A stretch of DNA of 64,000 nt from Planctomycetaceae bacterium (lineage in GTDB: Bacteria > Planctomycetota > Planctomycetia > Pirellulales > Pirellulaceae). The translations under genes were made by a program, and so were the position numbers. Positions within the stretch are counted from its first letter, which is position 1; each line of letters starts with the position of its first letter. The stretch lies in assembly GCA_020638975.1 (NCBI GenBank), contig JACKHN010000020.1, positions 58,570 to 122,569 on the forward strand. Direction: 5' to 3'. The notes beneath the pieces are model-generated. The model saw only the letters and a program-made list of their open reading frames with translations. It was not told the DNA's origin and did no database searches. Below, piece by piece: positions 35,935 through 45,295 of the stretch.

Positions 35935-36540
35935 ATGTCCGTCCTCGATCAGCTCACCAAACGCCAAGCCGCCGTCTACGAATTCATTCGCGACAAAATC
36001 GTGAATCGCGGCTATGGACCCACGGTTCGGGAGATTGGCGAGCGTTTTGAGATCAGTTCGCCAAACGGAGTCATGTGTCACCTGAAGGCCCTTGAAAAGA
36101 AGGGCATGATTCGCCGCAGCCCCAATAAGTCCCGCGCGATCGAATTGTCGCGGCAAGCCGTGAAGGAGGCCGCCGGAATTCCCATGGCAGGCACGGTTGC
36201 GGCAGGTCTGACGAGTCTGGCATTCGAGCAGAATGAGCGAGTCGACTTCGGTGAGATGTTCACGCGTGAAGGGTTATTCGCGTTGCAAGTTCGCGGCGAA
36301 TCGATGATCGAGGCTCAGATTGCTGATGGCGATTATGTCGTCGTCAAGAAGCAGGAACGTGCTGAAGCGGGGCAGATGGTGGTCGCTCAGACCGATGATG
36401 GTGAAGCCACTCTGAAGTACTGGTATCCTGAAAAGGATCGAGTTCGTTTACAGCCGGCCAATTCGTCGATGGACCCGATTTACCTCGATAACGTGAGCGT
36501 AATCGGTGTTGTCGTCGGCGTCGTCCGAAGCGTTGTCTGA
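35935..36540 (+). CDS. lexA: LexA repressor / SOS autoprotease
   Basis: The 201-aa protein has the winged helix-turn-helix (about 1-65, GPTVREIGERFEI) and the S24 peptidase domain. The self-cleavage bond is Ala90-Gly91 in GTVAAGLTS, the catalytic serine is Ser123 in RGESMIEAQI, and the lysine is Lys161 in EATLKYW. All functional residues are intact. It represses DNA-damage response genes until RecA* promotes cleavage. AAAGG precedes the ATG. Confidence 0.95.
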   Translation: MSVLDQLTKRQAAVYEFIRDKIVNRGYGPTVREIGERFEISSPNGVMCHLKALEKKGMIRRSPNKSRAIELSRQAVKEAAGIPMAGTVAAGLTSLAFEQNERVDFGEMFTREGLFALQVRGESMIEAQIADGDYVVVKKQERAEAGQMVVAQTDDGEATLKYWYPEKDRVRLQPANSSMDPIYLDNVSVIGVVVGVVRSVV

Positions 36541-36575
36541 AGCCGGTTAGACCTCCGGAACTTGGTTCGCAAACC

Positions 36576-37181
36576 TCACGGCACGATTTCGAACTTCGTA
36601 ACTTCCCACATCACTTCGACGTTCGGTCCCCACTTGCGCAGTTCCGTGCGGTGATAACGCAACGGCAGCCCGGTCTGCTCGTCAAAGTATCCGCGTAGCA
36701 ACACTTGCGGTGTGTTTTGATCTGCAGTCCCGGCAAGGTGTCTTTCGACATTGACGACATCCGACTGGATCGTTGTGAACATTCCCGGAACGGTCCAAGT
36801 GTCAACCGTACGGAGTCGTGATAGCACTTCACCATCACGTGTCGCGGCGAATACCTCGCCGTCTCGCACTTCGGCGTAGTAGACCGCCGCTTGGCGCCCC
36901 GACACGACAACTTGAATGTCGTAGCTCGAAGGAGAACGCTCTTCCCACCGGGCCTTCGCCTCATAGAATCGCTCGGGAGTAAGTTTTGGCAGCGACTGTT
37001 GGTGCCGCGACACGACAACTGCCAGCAACGCCACGATTCCTGCCACAACGCCCAACAACCCTGCGGTTGTATAGGCGGTGATGCGACGCATCCGTTGCGA
37101 TGGCTCGGCGGCGTTGGTCGTCAACGATTCGTTCTCGGCTTGCTGGCTAGGAAGGCGACTCGCAGCGTGCGGCGAATTCAA
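36576..37181 (-). CDS. Membrane-anchored DUF6174-like protein
   Basis: The protein has about 201 aa from a TTG at 37181; the next in-frame ATG is at 37091, just before the membrane helix, and could be the real start. One membrane segment (AGLLGVVAGIVALLAVVV) is followed by an exported domain with RWEERSPSSYDIQVVVSG and YYAEVRDGEVFAATRDG, similar to DUF6174-like domains. Function is unknown. It is convergent with lexA. Confidence 0.55.
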   Translation of the reverse strand: MNSPHAASRLPSQQAENESLTTNAAEPSQRMRRITAYTTAGLLGVVAGIVALLAVVVSRHQQSLPKLTPERFYEAKARWEERSPSSYDIQVVVSGRQAAVYYAEVRDGEVFAATRDGEVLSRLRTVDTWTVPGMFTTIQSDVVNVERHLAGTADQNTPQVLLRGYFDEQTGLPLRYHRTELRKWGPNVEVMWEVTKFEIVP

Positions 37182-37242
37182 TTAGATTGTCTCGCGACTG
37201 GTGAGTGTGGTCAACGACCGATCAAACATGGAAGGATCCATC

Positions 37243-38700
37243 ATGGCTAAAGCTCCGATTCCAGAAGCTCGACCAAGCAGGAAGTCACGGACGAAGATAT
37301 TGGCGACGGTCGGTCCCGCTTGCCAATCGCCGGCGATGCTTCGCGAGTTGATTCACACCGGCGTTGATGTGTTTCGCATTAACACGGCCCACGGCACGCG
37401 AGAGGAACATCAAGCAACGCTCGATGCGGTTCGCGCAGCAAGCTTTGACTGTGATCGACCGGTGGGCGCGCTCGTCGACTTGGCGGGACCGAAAATCCGG
37501 CTGGGACAGTTGGTGGATGATCCAACCGAGTGTCCGCTTGGCGCGGAGTTCCGGTTCATTCGTGGCAACACACCCAGCAAACCGAATGAGTTCACTTGCA
37601 CTTACGAATCACTCGTGACGGAGTTGACCGTAGGCGACCGAGTGATGTTAGCCGATGGCACAGTTAGCCTGCAGGTCGTCGAGAAGGACGAGTCGTCCGC
37701 CAGCTGTATTGTCACGGGAGCCGGCTTCGTGCGCAGCCGGCAAGGCGTGAACTTGCCCGGAGTCGCGTTGACCGTTCCCGCCATGACCGAGGCCGACATT
37801 TCAAACGCCATTTGGGCTGCACAGGTCGGTGCCGATTTCATTAGCCTCAGCTTCGTCCGCTCGCCGGTTGAAGTAAGGCAACTGAAGGAACTCGTACAGT
37901 CACACGGTTCTCGGGCGTTGATCATTGCCAAAATTGAGAAGGGCGAGGCATTGGAACATCTCGACGAGATCGTTCTCGCGGCCGGCGGGATCATGGTCGC
38001 GCGTGGTGATTTGGGCGTCGAGATCGATCTGGCCGAGACGCCCGTTGTTCAGAAGCGAATCATTGAGGTCTGCCAACATTTGGCGAAGCCGGTGATCGTT
38101 GCAACGCAAATGCTCGACAGCATGCAGGATTCGCCTCGCCCAACACGGGCAGAAGTCAGCGACATCGCAAACGCGATTCTAGACGGAGCCGACGCCTGTA
38201 TGTTGTCTGGGGAAACAGCAATCGGAATGTTTCCTCGTGAGTCCGTCGATGTCATGCATCGAGTGATGCTGAGCACAGAGAGAACACTCGAACGAACCGA
38301 GAGCGAACAAGTGCCGATCGCTGCATTGTCGGGTGTCCATCCCATCACCGCAGCAACCGTGTACGGAGCAAATGAGATCGCGAATCGAGTGAATGCGAAG
38401 CTCATTGTGATTGCCACCAAGGGTGGCGGCACTGCCCGCATTAAGGCCAAGTTCCGTTCTGCGATTCCCGTCGTTGGCGTAAGCGACAATGCAGCAACTT
38501 TGCAGCGGATGACGTTGTTCTGGGGAATCGTCCCGCTCCCAGGCGCGCCGGTGGGTGATGGGCCAAAGCTCCGCGAGTTCATCGACAACTGGGGCCGCAC
38601 GACGGGAGTGCTCGCCAAGGGAGATCGCGTGGTCTATGTCACGGGCAGCGAAGTGATTGCACATGCCCACAATGTTGTCGTTGTGCAAGAAGTGGAATAA
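37243..38700 (+). CDS. pyk: Pyruvate kinase
   Basis: The protein has 485 aa from the ATG at 37243, chosen over 37201 because AAGGA sits just upstream. Domains: TIM barrel with inserted B domain (about 75-175) and C-terminal regulatory domain. Motifs are KILATVGPACQSP, DLAGPKIRLG, IIAKIEKGEALEHLDEI (catalytic Lys and metal Glu) and MVARGDLGVEI. It makes ATP from phosphoenolpyruvate at the end of glycolysis. It stands alone, divergent from the DUF6174-like gene. Confidence 0.93.
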   Translation: MAKAPIPEARPSRKSRTKILATVGPACQSPAMLRELIHTGVDVFRINTAHGTREEHQATLDAVRAASFDCDRPVGALVDLAGPKIRLGQLVDDPTECPLGAEFRFIRGNTPSKPNEFTCTYESLVTELTVGDRVMLADGTVSLQVVEKDESSASCIVTGAGFVRSRQGVNLPGVALTVPAMTEADISNAIWAAQVGADFISLSFVRSPVEVRQLKELVQSHGSRALIIAKIEKGEALEHLDEIVLAAGGIMVARGDLGVEIDLAETPVVQKRIIEVCQHLAKPVIVATQMLDSMQDSPRPTRAEVSDIANAILDGADACMLSGETAIGMFPRESVDVMHRVMLSTERTLERTESEQVPIAALSGVHPITAATVYGANEIANRVNAKLIVIATKGGGTARIKAKFRSAIPVVGVSDNAATLQRMTLFWGIVPLPGAPVGDGPKLREFIDNWGRTTGVLAKGDRVVYVTGSEVIAHAHNVVVVQEVE

Positions 38701-38711
38701 ATATCGAGCCG

Positions 38712-39278
38712 TCAACGCTTGGCGTCACGCGTCGCTTGCCTCAGTGCGCCCGACGCAACATGCAAAAAGCTGGAAGCCGCGAACGTCCAGATTGCTCCCA
38801 ATACCGCCGAAGCGATCACTCCCAAGGCGACCGCGATCAGCGTTGGCTGTTTCATCAGCATCGTCAACTCATACCCCCCAAGCATCGCTCCTGCAGCGCT
38901 GCCCATTACGGTCGTGATCAAAATCGGCTTGCCCAGCGCTGATCGTTGGCGAAGCTGTGATGGCGGGGCGAAATCCTGAACAGTAATCGGACGCCTTCTA
39001 TCGCGCGTCGCGTCGCCACTCGCCATCGGCGGATGATCACCATTGTTGCGCAGCTGTGTCCCAATCGCATTTCCGGCAACATGCGCCGCAACCGTCAGCG
39101 TAAACAGGATGAACAGCAACGTCGCGTACGAACCAAGGTAGCTCATCGCCGCAAACAAGACGCCAAGCAATCCAATGGTAAAGAACAGCGTGGCAAGGCT
39201 GAATCGTGGCGGCCTGAGACCGGGTCGGTGATCGTCGAGATTCGGTTCCACGTAAACTCTTGAAGCAGTAGTTTGCAA
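38712..39278 (-). CDS. Planctomycete membrane protein, unknown function
   Basis: The 188-aa protein starts at a TTG (39278). It has two adjacent membrane segments after PRFSLATLFFTIGLLG, a variant of the 'RFSLRTLL' motif found at the N-terminus of many planctomycete membrane proteins. A hydrophilic stretch follows (about 85-125), then two more helices. There is no known domain. It is convergent with pyk, 11 bp apart. Confidence 0.55.
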   Translation of the reverse strand: MQTTASRVYVEPNLDDHRPGLRPPRFSLATLFFTIGLLGVLFAAMSYLGSYATLLFILFTLTVAAHVAGNAIGTQLRNNGDHPPMASGDATRDRRRPITVQDFAPPSQLRQRSALGKPILITTVMGSAAGAMLGGYELTMLMKQPTLIAVALGVIASAVLGAIWTFAASSFLHVASGALRQATRDAKR

Positions 39279-39446
39279 ATGAGATTCTCTTGTGAGTTTT
39301 GATTGTCCATTCTAGTATCACGCTAGAGTTCCGTCAGGACGGCGACGCTAGCAAGGGATCGCAGCAGTTGCCCTCAATTCCTGAACCGTCGACAGCCGAT
39401 GGAAGGAGCAAACATTTTGTCAACGTACTTCGTGAAAGGAACTGCC

Positions 39447-39776
39447 GTGTCGATGTGGAAGTCACTGACCATCGCTGCATTGTGTGCTTGCTGTCTCGTT
39501 GCCGGTTCGCTGCAAGCGGATTCGGTCGAGAAAGTCGACTTTCGCTTGATGGAGTGGAAGTCATTCCACTTCGACGAGGCGGCCAAAGCCAAGGAATACC
39601 ACGACACTTTCAAGAGCCTCGGCTGCGAGTGCAAGCAAGAGTCTCACGGCGATCATTTCGACGTCTCTTTCCGGTGCCCGAAGTGGCGTTCGCTGAACTT
39701 GAAGAGTCATACCGAAGCACACAAATGGGAAGACTTTCTGAAGAAAGCCGGCTTTGAAACAAAACACGAGCATTGA
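39447..39776 (+). CDS. Small exported cysteine-containing protein
   Basis: The GTG at 39447 has AAAGGA seven bases upstream; the ATG two codons later (39453) is the alternative. A signal peptide (about 1-28, ending AGSLQAD) is followed by a compact charged domain with LGCECKQESHGDHF and SFRCPKWRSL, ending KTKHEH-like basic/His residues. The Cys and His could bind metal or form disulfides. The family is not recognised. Confidence 0.6.
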   Translation: MSMWKSLTIAALCACCLVAGSLQADSVEKVDFRLMEWKSFHFDEAAKAKEYHDTFKSLGCECKQESHGDHFDVSFRCPKWRSLNLKSHTEAHKWEDFLKKAGFETKHEH

Positions 39777-39789
39777 TCTCGTGCCGCGT

Positions 39790-39825
39790 GGGCATTACCC
39801 GCCGTTCAACTCGGTGGAAATGCCC
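39790..39825. terminator. Candidate terminator between convergent genes
   Basis: GGGCATT (39790-39796) and AATGCCC (39819-39825) pair, with an inner GCCG/CGG stem. It lies between the small exported protein (plus) and fetB (minus). The tail is not a strong T-run. Confidence 0.4.
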
Positions 39826-39832
39826 CCCCAAC

Positions 39833-40633
39833 TTATTTCCGGCTTTGGATCGCGTCGTATCGGAATTGATGCTGCCTGCTAAACAATCGCCGATACGCCA
39901 ATAAAACAACGCCAACGCTTCCGAGTGCCGTCGCGGACGCAATCAGAAACATGATGACGATCTGATACTTGACGGCCTGGATCGGTTCAACGCCGGAGAG
40001 CAATTGACCGGTCATCATTCCCGGCAAACTCACAATTCCGACCACCATCATCGAATTGATGATCGGAGTCATCGCGGTCGTCAACGCTTTCTGAATCACT
40101 TCGCGAGCCGCTTCCCAACGAGTCGCGCCCAGCGTGAGCAGCGTTTCGACTTGATCTCGGCCTGACCGAAATCCCTCCAGAACGCCCGCGAGTCCGAGCG
40201 TTATCCCGTTCAGTGTATTACCGAGAATCATCCCCAGTAACGGAATCGCATACTGCGGGTCGTGCCACGAACGGGCTCCTTGCAAGACGGCAACCATGGC
40301 AAAGGCTAGTACGAACCACGAGCTCGCCCACACCGCCACCATCGAATCAAGCAACATCCCGGCATAAGCATGACTCGTCCGAGTGAACGCAGTGTAGCCC
40401 GCAATCCCCGTCATGATCGCCAGCAGCGAGATAACAACAACGATTTCCTCGACTTGAAACACCCAGTGTAATACCAAGCCAATCAACAACAGCTGCAAGA
40501 TCGTCCGGACACTCGCGATCAGCAACGATCGTTCGAGCCGCAAGCGAAGTGCCAGTGAAATCACCGCATTCACCAGAATCAACGAAGCGGCAGTGCTGAC
40601 TTGCAGCGTTGACAGCTCGACATATTCCTTCAT
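39833..40633 (-). CDS. fetB: FetB-type ABC permease
   Basis: The protein has 266 aa from the ATG at 40633, which overlaps the fetA stop (ATGA). About seven membrane helices and the family motifs RTILQLLLIGLVL, IPLLGMILGNTLNG, LTLGATRWEAA and SMMVVGIVSLPGMMTGQLL match the UPF0014/YbbM/FetB family. With FetA it forms an ABC exporter linked in E. coli to iron homeostasis and peroxide resistance; plant relatives are aluminium-tolerance proteins. It is the last gene of a four-gene minus-strand operon. Confidence 0.88.
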   Translation of the reverse strand: MKEYVELSTLQVSTAASLILVNAVISLALRLRLERSLLIASVRTILQLLLIGLVLHWVFQVEEIVVVISLLAIMTGIAGYTAFTRTSHAYAGMLLDSMVAVWASSWFVLAFAMVAVLQGARSWHDPQYAIPLLGMILGNTLNGITLGLAGVLEGFRSGRDQVETLLTLGATRWEAAREVIQKALTTAMTPIINSMMVVGIVSLPGMMTGQLLSGVEPIQAVKYQIVIMFLIASATALGSVGVVLLAYRRLFSRQHQFRYDAIQSRK

Positions 40634-41322
40634 CGAATTGACTCCGCTTCGAGGACACGGCCACCGCGACACTCTAATTGACGGTTCGCGATTCGATTGG
40701 CTTGCAAGACATCATGGGTGACCCATACGAACGCGTGGCGCCCCTGCCCTTCCGACATCCAGCCCATTACCAAGCGTTCGATTTGTTGCGTCGTCTCCGC
40801 GTCTAGCGAAGCGGTCGGTTCGTCCAACAACAGGATCGTCGGATCGAGTTGGATCGCGCGAAGCAGTGCCACGATCTGCATCTCGCCACCGGAGAGATGC
40901 TCGGAATCAAGCGTCAAGAATCGCTCGTCGCGATCGAGACGTTCAAGAAAGCTGGCGATCCGCTCCCGAGAGAATCCTTGGTGGCGGTGAACTGCCAGCG
41001 AAAAGGGTCGTTGCAGGTTTTCCTCAACCGTGCCGCCGAATAATCTCGCTCGCTGCGTTAAGTAGATCACTTGCGATCGGTAGGTGGGAATCTCATCGGC
41101 CGTCAAGGTTCTGTCGCGCCAACGGATTTCCCCGGCATCGATCGCATCAAGCATTGCCAGCGATCGCAACGCGACAGTCTTGCCCGAACCTGTCGGGCCC
41201 CTTACGGCAATCTGATCCCCCTCGCCAACCATGATCGACACATCGTGTATCAGCCAGCTACTTCCATCGCGTTGTCGGCGCCCGATGCCGCGTGCCTCCA
41301 GCAATGGCGAATCACTCGACAT
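40630..41322 (-). CDS. fetA: FetA-type ABC ATP-binding protein
   Basis: The 230-aa ATPase has Walker A GPTGSGKT at 42-49, Q-loop YLTQRARLF, signature LSGGE at 143-147, Walker B ILLLDEPTAS at 163-172 and a His switch in WVTHD. Its short length and direct coupling to the FetB-type permease identify the pair. It starts 2 bp after the stop of the NtrC-type regulator, so the transporter is co-transcribed with its likely regulators. Confidence 0.9.
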   Translation of the reverse strand: MSSDSPLLEARGIGRRQRDGSSWLIHDVSIMVGEGDQIAVRGPTGSGKTVALRSLAMLDAIDAGEIRWRDRTLTADEIPTYRSQVIYLTQRARLFGGTVEENLQRPFSLAVHRHQGFSRERIASFLERLDRDERFLTLDSEHLSGGEMQIVALLRAIQLDPTILLLDEPTASLDAETTQQIERLVMGWMSEGQGRHAFVWVTHDVLQANRIANRQLECRGGRVLEAESIR

Positions 41323-41324
41323 TC

Positions 41325-42713
41325 CTACGTGCGCTCCACGCGAATGCCAAGTTGCGCGATTTTCTGCTGCAAACTTTGGCGGTGGATGCCGAGTTGTCGT
41401 GCAGCGGCGCTCACGTTTCCCCCGTGGTTCTGCAAGGCACGCGCGATTGCCTGCCGCTCGAACGATTCCACAAGCTGGTTCTTCGCTTCCGTGAGCGGCA
41501 AATCGAGCAGTTCCGTAAAGGATTCAATAAGTAGATCGTCACTCGCCTTCAGCATAGGCAAGTCGCTGGATTGGATTACGCCCTTGTCCGCCATCGCCGC
41601 CGCTGCCGAGACGGCGTGTTCCAACTCGCGAACATTTCCCGGCCAGGCATAGGTCAGCATTTGGTCAACTGCACGCGAATCGAATCGCGGCGTTACCGGC
41701 AGTTTCCCCGCGATTCGATCGAGAAAAAAATTCGCCAGCAGGATAATATCTTCACGACGCCTCCGCAGCGGTGGCACATGCAACTCGACTCCCTTGATCC
41801 GATAGTACAAATCCTGGCGGAAGCCGTGATCCGCAATCGCTTGCTCAAGATCTTGATGCGTGGCAGTGATCACACGGACATCGACTTTGATGCTCTTTGT
41901 CGAACCAACGGGCTGGACCATCCGCTCTTGCAGGGCACGAAGAATCTTCGTTTGAGCGGGCGGCGGCATATCACCGATTTCGTCCAGAAACAACGTTCCG
42001 CCATTAGCTTGCTCGAAAACGCCTTTTCGATCGGCTTCCGCACCCGTAAATGCTCCCCGCACATGGCCGAACAACTCGCTCTCGGCAAGCGACTCGGCGA
42101 TCGCTGCCGTATTAACGGCCACGAACGGCCCGCTTGATCGCGGACTCAGTCGGTGGATCTCACGAGCAATCAACTCCTTACCCGTCCCCGTCTCGCCGCG
42201 AATCAAGATATCGATCGGAGCTTTCGCGGCTCGCTGCATCTGAAAGAACAGGTCGCGCATCGGTTGCGAAACGCCAACGAGCGCCCCGAACGCTTGCTTT
42301 TCGTCGAGTTGCAATTGTAAATGCTGAAGTCGATGTTCCAGCGACACTCGCTTCGCCGCGCGACGAGCGATCGCCCGCACCTGCTCGATTTCGTAAGGCT
42401 TTGTGATGTAATCCGAAGCTCCGAGCCGGATGCAATCAACCGCCGACGAGACGCTGTCATCAGCAGTAACAACAATAACCTCTGTCGAATGCGTCAGGGG
42501 ACCGAGTTGCTCAAGAGTGCCACGACCATCGAGGACCGGCATCGAAAGGTCCAAGAACATGAGGCCGACACTGTTATCTTGCAGGTACTCGATCGCCGCT
42601 TGTCCGTTCTCCGCTTCAGAGATTTCGTAGTCGGGACATTCCAATGCCTTGCGCAGCGCGTATCGCGCGGGGCGTTCGTCATCGGCAATGAGAATGCGGA
42701 GTGGTGTTGGCAT
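41325..42713 (-). CDS. NtrC-type sigma-54-dependent response regulator
   Basis: The 462-aa protein has a receiver (DD at 11-12, Asp55 in MFLDLSMP, Lys in YITKPYE), an AAA+ domain with Walker A GETGTGKE at 173-180 and the sigma-54 contact motif GAFTGA at 220-225, and a C-terminal Fis-type helix-turn-helix (GNVSAAARQLGIHRQSLQQK). It is therefore a full activator of sigma-54 promoters. It lies between a 7TM histidine kinase (48 bp upstream) and fetA. Confidence 0.93.
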   Translation of the reverse strand: MPTPLRILIADDERPARYALRKALECPDYEISEAENGQAAIEYLQDNSVGLMFLDLSMPVLDGRGTLEQLGPLTHSTEVIVVTADDSVSSAVDCIRLGASDYITKPYEIEQVRAIARRAAKRVSLEHRLQHLQLQLDEKQAFGALVGVSQPMRDLFFQMQRAAKAPIDILIRGETGTGKELIAREIHRLSPRSSGPFVAVNTAAIAESLAESELFGHVRGAFTGAEADRKGVFEQANGGTLFLDEIGDMPPPAQTKILRALQERMVQPVGSTKSIKVDVRVITATHQDLEQAIADHGFRQDLYYRIKGVELHVPPLRRRREDIILLANFFLDRIAGKLPVTPRFDSRAVDQMLTYAWPGNVRELEHAVSAAAAMADKGVIQSSDLPMLKASDDLLIESFTELLDLPLTEAKNQLVESFERQAIARALQNHGGNVSAAARQLGIHRQSLQQKIAQLGIRVERT

Positions 42714-42761
42714 CTTGTGAATAAACGCGTTGGTCCTACTGAGGGTCGTGCGATACCGCTA

Positions 42762-44867
42762 CTAATCCACACCGTCTAACTTGCCTCGTAGCATATCCAA
42801 CGGCAACGAAACGGTGAAGCAGGTGCCGCGATTTGGCGTGCTTTCGCACCTGATCGTTCCTCCGAGTTCTTCGACGTTCCGTCGCACAACGTACAAGCCA
42901 ATTCCCGTCCCCTGCGTCTTGCCTGTTACAAAGGGTTCAAAGATTCGCGACCTGATGTCGTCAGAGATCCCAACCCCGTCGTCACGGACGTTGACAATGA
43001 TGGCATCTACTTGCTGTCTAACCGTGATATCCACGTGCCCATTCGTGCCGGTCGCCTCGATTGCGTTGAGCACCAAGTTGAACGCGATCTGTCGAAGCGT
43101 CTCCTCACTGCACGTGATTGCCGGTAGATTTTCGGCGATGCTTGCTTCAACTTGAACGTTGTGCTTCTTCGCGAGATGGGACAGGACGTGAATCACGCCC
43201 TGAAAGACCGTTGCCACATCGGTCGCCTCACTTCCTTTCGACGCAGGTCTCGCAAACTTCAGGAACTGAGCCGTTGTGTTCACGAGCCGATCCACTTCTT
43301 CCAGGATCAATTTGACATCTTCCGCGTTCTCGTCGTCAGCCCCCGTACGTTCGCCGAGCAACGTCGCAATCGTCTTGATCGAGGACAGCGGGTTCTTAAT
43401 CTCGTGCGTGATACAACTCGTCAGTAATCCCAGCGTGGTGAGCTTCTCGTTCTGAGCGGCTCTTCGTTCGGCATCGATCTGGCGTTTTTGCAAGTAGTGG
43501 TTGTGTAGTGTGATCGCGAACAGTTCGACGAGCAGCAAGATTGCATTCGTCTCTTCGTCACCCAACTCCTTGGCGCGACGACCTCGCCCCAGCAACAACA
43601 GTCCGGAGACACCCTCATGAGCGACGCGAACTGCCAGCGATGAGTTTAACTCGGTGAGCAATTCGCAGGCCGCTTGATTGCTGGCACTTGGCCCACGACA
43701 GGAGACGTGCGAATGCGATTCAAGAGCTCGATTCAAGCGAGCGATCGCAGAACTGCCGATTCGCGATTCGTCGCAGATTTCGACGAACGCCTCATCTGAC
43801 TCGTCGAACAACCACGCCGACGCCGATTCAAGTTGGAAAGACTCGCGAACATTCGTAACGAACCAACGCCCCAACGTCTCTGGCTCATCTGCCACATGTT
43901 GCCACATCTCGACTGCCAACTCACGAGTCCGTCGGCGGATATCGTCCCGACTACGTCCCATCAAATAGTGCAATGCTTCGGCAACTCGTTGTCGGATTGG
44001 CGAGTACAGCATTACGAGCAAGAACACGATGGTTCCTTCCAAGATCCCCAGATCAATTCGCATTCGGTCGGCGAGTGGTTCCGCAATGCGATAGAGGATC
44101 AAGTGATGAAACAGCAAGGCCGCTGCCATGATCACTCCATAAACAAGTGTTCGCTCGACGACCAATCGCATGAAGCGATATCGAATGACGAAGTAGGAAA
44201 ACAAAACAGCTGGAGCGACCGGTAGTAACACGATCGCGAGAATCAGTGGCGAATCGGGCTCGCGCCAGCTTGAATCCATAAATCCGAAGGCAACAATCAG
44301 CAGCGCCGTCAACACGGCCAAAAATGACTCCATCGCCAGAAGGAACCGACGAAGTTCTTGAGACTCCGCTCTAGCGCGTTGAAGGTGAAACACAACGACG
44401 GCGGTTATATTGACGGCACTAGCGAACACCAAATACTGCCACAGGATGCCGTCGACGCGGTCCAAAAAAGGCTCATTCGGCGGTGTCGAGAGTGCGAACC
44501 AGACCGAAGGCAGAAGGATGAGTGGTGCATAGCTAAGGAGCAACACTGGCCGGAATTGCGTATTCAGCTCAAAGCCGCTTCCCATCACACGCAGCACACC
44601 GTGCAACATGGCACACGGCATCAACAGCAGCCCCACGCTCATCGTCGACATGGCGACCCAGCGAGCCGCTTCGGCCCACTCGCCAATGCTATGCAACAGC
44701 AACAGATTCGCAAACTCGCCGCCGTGAAACAGCCACACACCGATGGTGAGCGCCACGATGGGCAGCGCAGTGCGACGCCAATTACTCCGCTCGCAGATAC
44801 TCAACAACAACGCCGTGTCGATGACTGCGGCGGCACCGACCAAGAACAGTCGCAATTCGTACGGCAT
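42762..44867 (-). CDS. 7TM histidine kinase with GAF-like domain
   Basis: The protein has 701 aa from the ATG at 44867; upstream in-frame codons do not look coding. About seven to eight membrane helices fill 1-300 (PYELRLFLVGAAAVIDTALLL onward, split here for length), resembling the HisKA_7TM-type sensor. A GAF-like region spans about 330-460. The transmitter follows with His488 in CITHEIKNPLSSIKT, then HATPase boxes NLVLNAIEATG, DDGVGIS and GTGIGLYVV. Probable sensor for the NtrC-type regulator downstream. The signal is unknown; membrane or lipid state is one possibility. Confidence 0.9.
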   Translation of the reverse strand: MPYELRLFLVGAAAVIDTALLLSICERSNWRRTALPIVALTIGVWLFHGGEFANLLLLHSIGEWAEAARWVAMSTMSVGLLLMPCAMLHGVLRVMGSGFELNTQFRPVLLLSYAPLILLPSVWFALSTPPNEPFLDRVDGILWQYLVFASAVNITAVVVFHLQRARAESQELRRFLLAMESFLAVLTALLIVAFGFMDSSWREPDSPLILAIVLLPVAPAVLFSYFVIRYRFMRLVVERTLVYGVIMAAALLFHHLILYRIAEPLADRMRIDLGILEGTIVFLLVMLYSPIRQRVAEALHYLMGRSRDDIRRRTRELAVEMWQHVADEPETLGRWFVTNVRESFQLESASAWLFDESDEAFVEICDESRIGSSAIARLNRALESHSHVSCRGPSASNQAACELLTELNSSLAVRVAHEGVSGLLLLGRGRRAKELGDEETNAILLLVELFAITLHNHYLQKRQIDAERRAAQNEKLTTLGLLTSCITHEIKNPLSSIKTIATLLGERTGADDENAEDVKLILEEVDRLVNTTAQFLKFARPASKGSEATDVATVFQGVIHVLSHLAKKHNVQVEASIAENLPAITCSEETLRQIAFNLVLNAIEATGTNGHVDITVRQQVDAIIVNVRDDGVGISDDIRSRIFEPFVTGKTQGTGIGLYVVRRNVEELGGTIRCESTPNRGTCFTVSLPLDMLRGKLDGVD

Positions 44868-44946
44868 GACGGGATGGACATTGGTTGTTGAGGATGAAAG
44901 AAAGTTACGCGTGATTGTACCCGGGAATGGCACCGGCGGGAGAACG

Positions 44947-45291
44947 TCATCGTGGCTTAGAGTTTCTGCTTCCTTCGCTCCACACCTCGACTTCATCCTC
45001 TGTTATTCGTTCTTCACATTCATCGCGGCACCACACAACCATCGAAACCGGCGTCGCCGTGACCCACAACTCCGGTCGACAATCGTCGCCACGACAACGA
45101 TACCTCAGGACCGATCCTTCTGGAGTCTCAACGAGATCACGTGTTTCGACTTCAACCGTGTTCCCACTCACACACAAAATCGCGCCCGGCGCGAGACGCA
45201 GGAGCTTGCCCTCGCGCGGCGAGGATCGAATCTGATCTCGATACCACCACGCTCGGAACAAGCTCGCTGCATCCGCTGCAAGGCTCGCCAT
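44947..45291 (-). CDS. Small hypothetical protein with cysteine pairs
   Basis: I start at the ATG at 45291, 4 bp after the PspA stop; a start at 45318 would overlap it. The 114-aa protein has a PREGKLLRLAPGAILCVSG segment, then RCRGDDCRPELWV and WCRDECEE, two close cysteine pairs. Overall it looks like a small beta-rich domain with possible metal binding. There is no signal peptide. Tight coupling to pspA suggests a linked role. Confidence 0.55.
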   Translation of the reverse strand: MASLAADAASLFRAWWYRDQIRSSPREGKLLRLAPGAILCVSGNTVEVETRDLVETPEGSVLRYRCRGDDCRPELWVTATPVSMVVWCRDECEERITEDEVEVWSEGSRNSKPR

Positions 45292-45295
45292 CAAT

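Noticed and set aside
44868..44946. Sigma-54 promoter before the 7TM kinase operon
   Set aside because: A TGGCAC is present on the plus strand, but the -12 GC element is not at the right distance and the strand is wrong.
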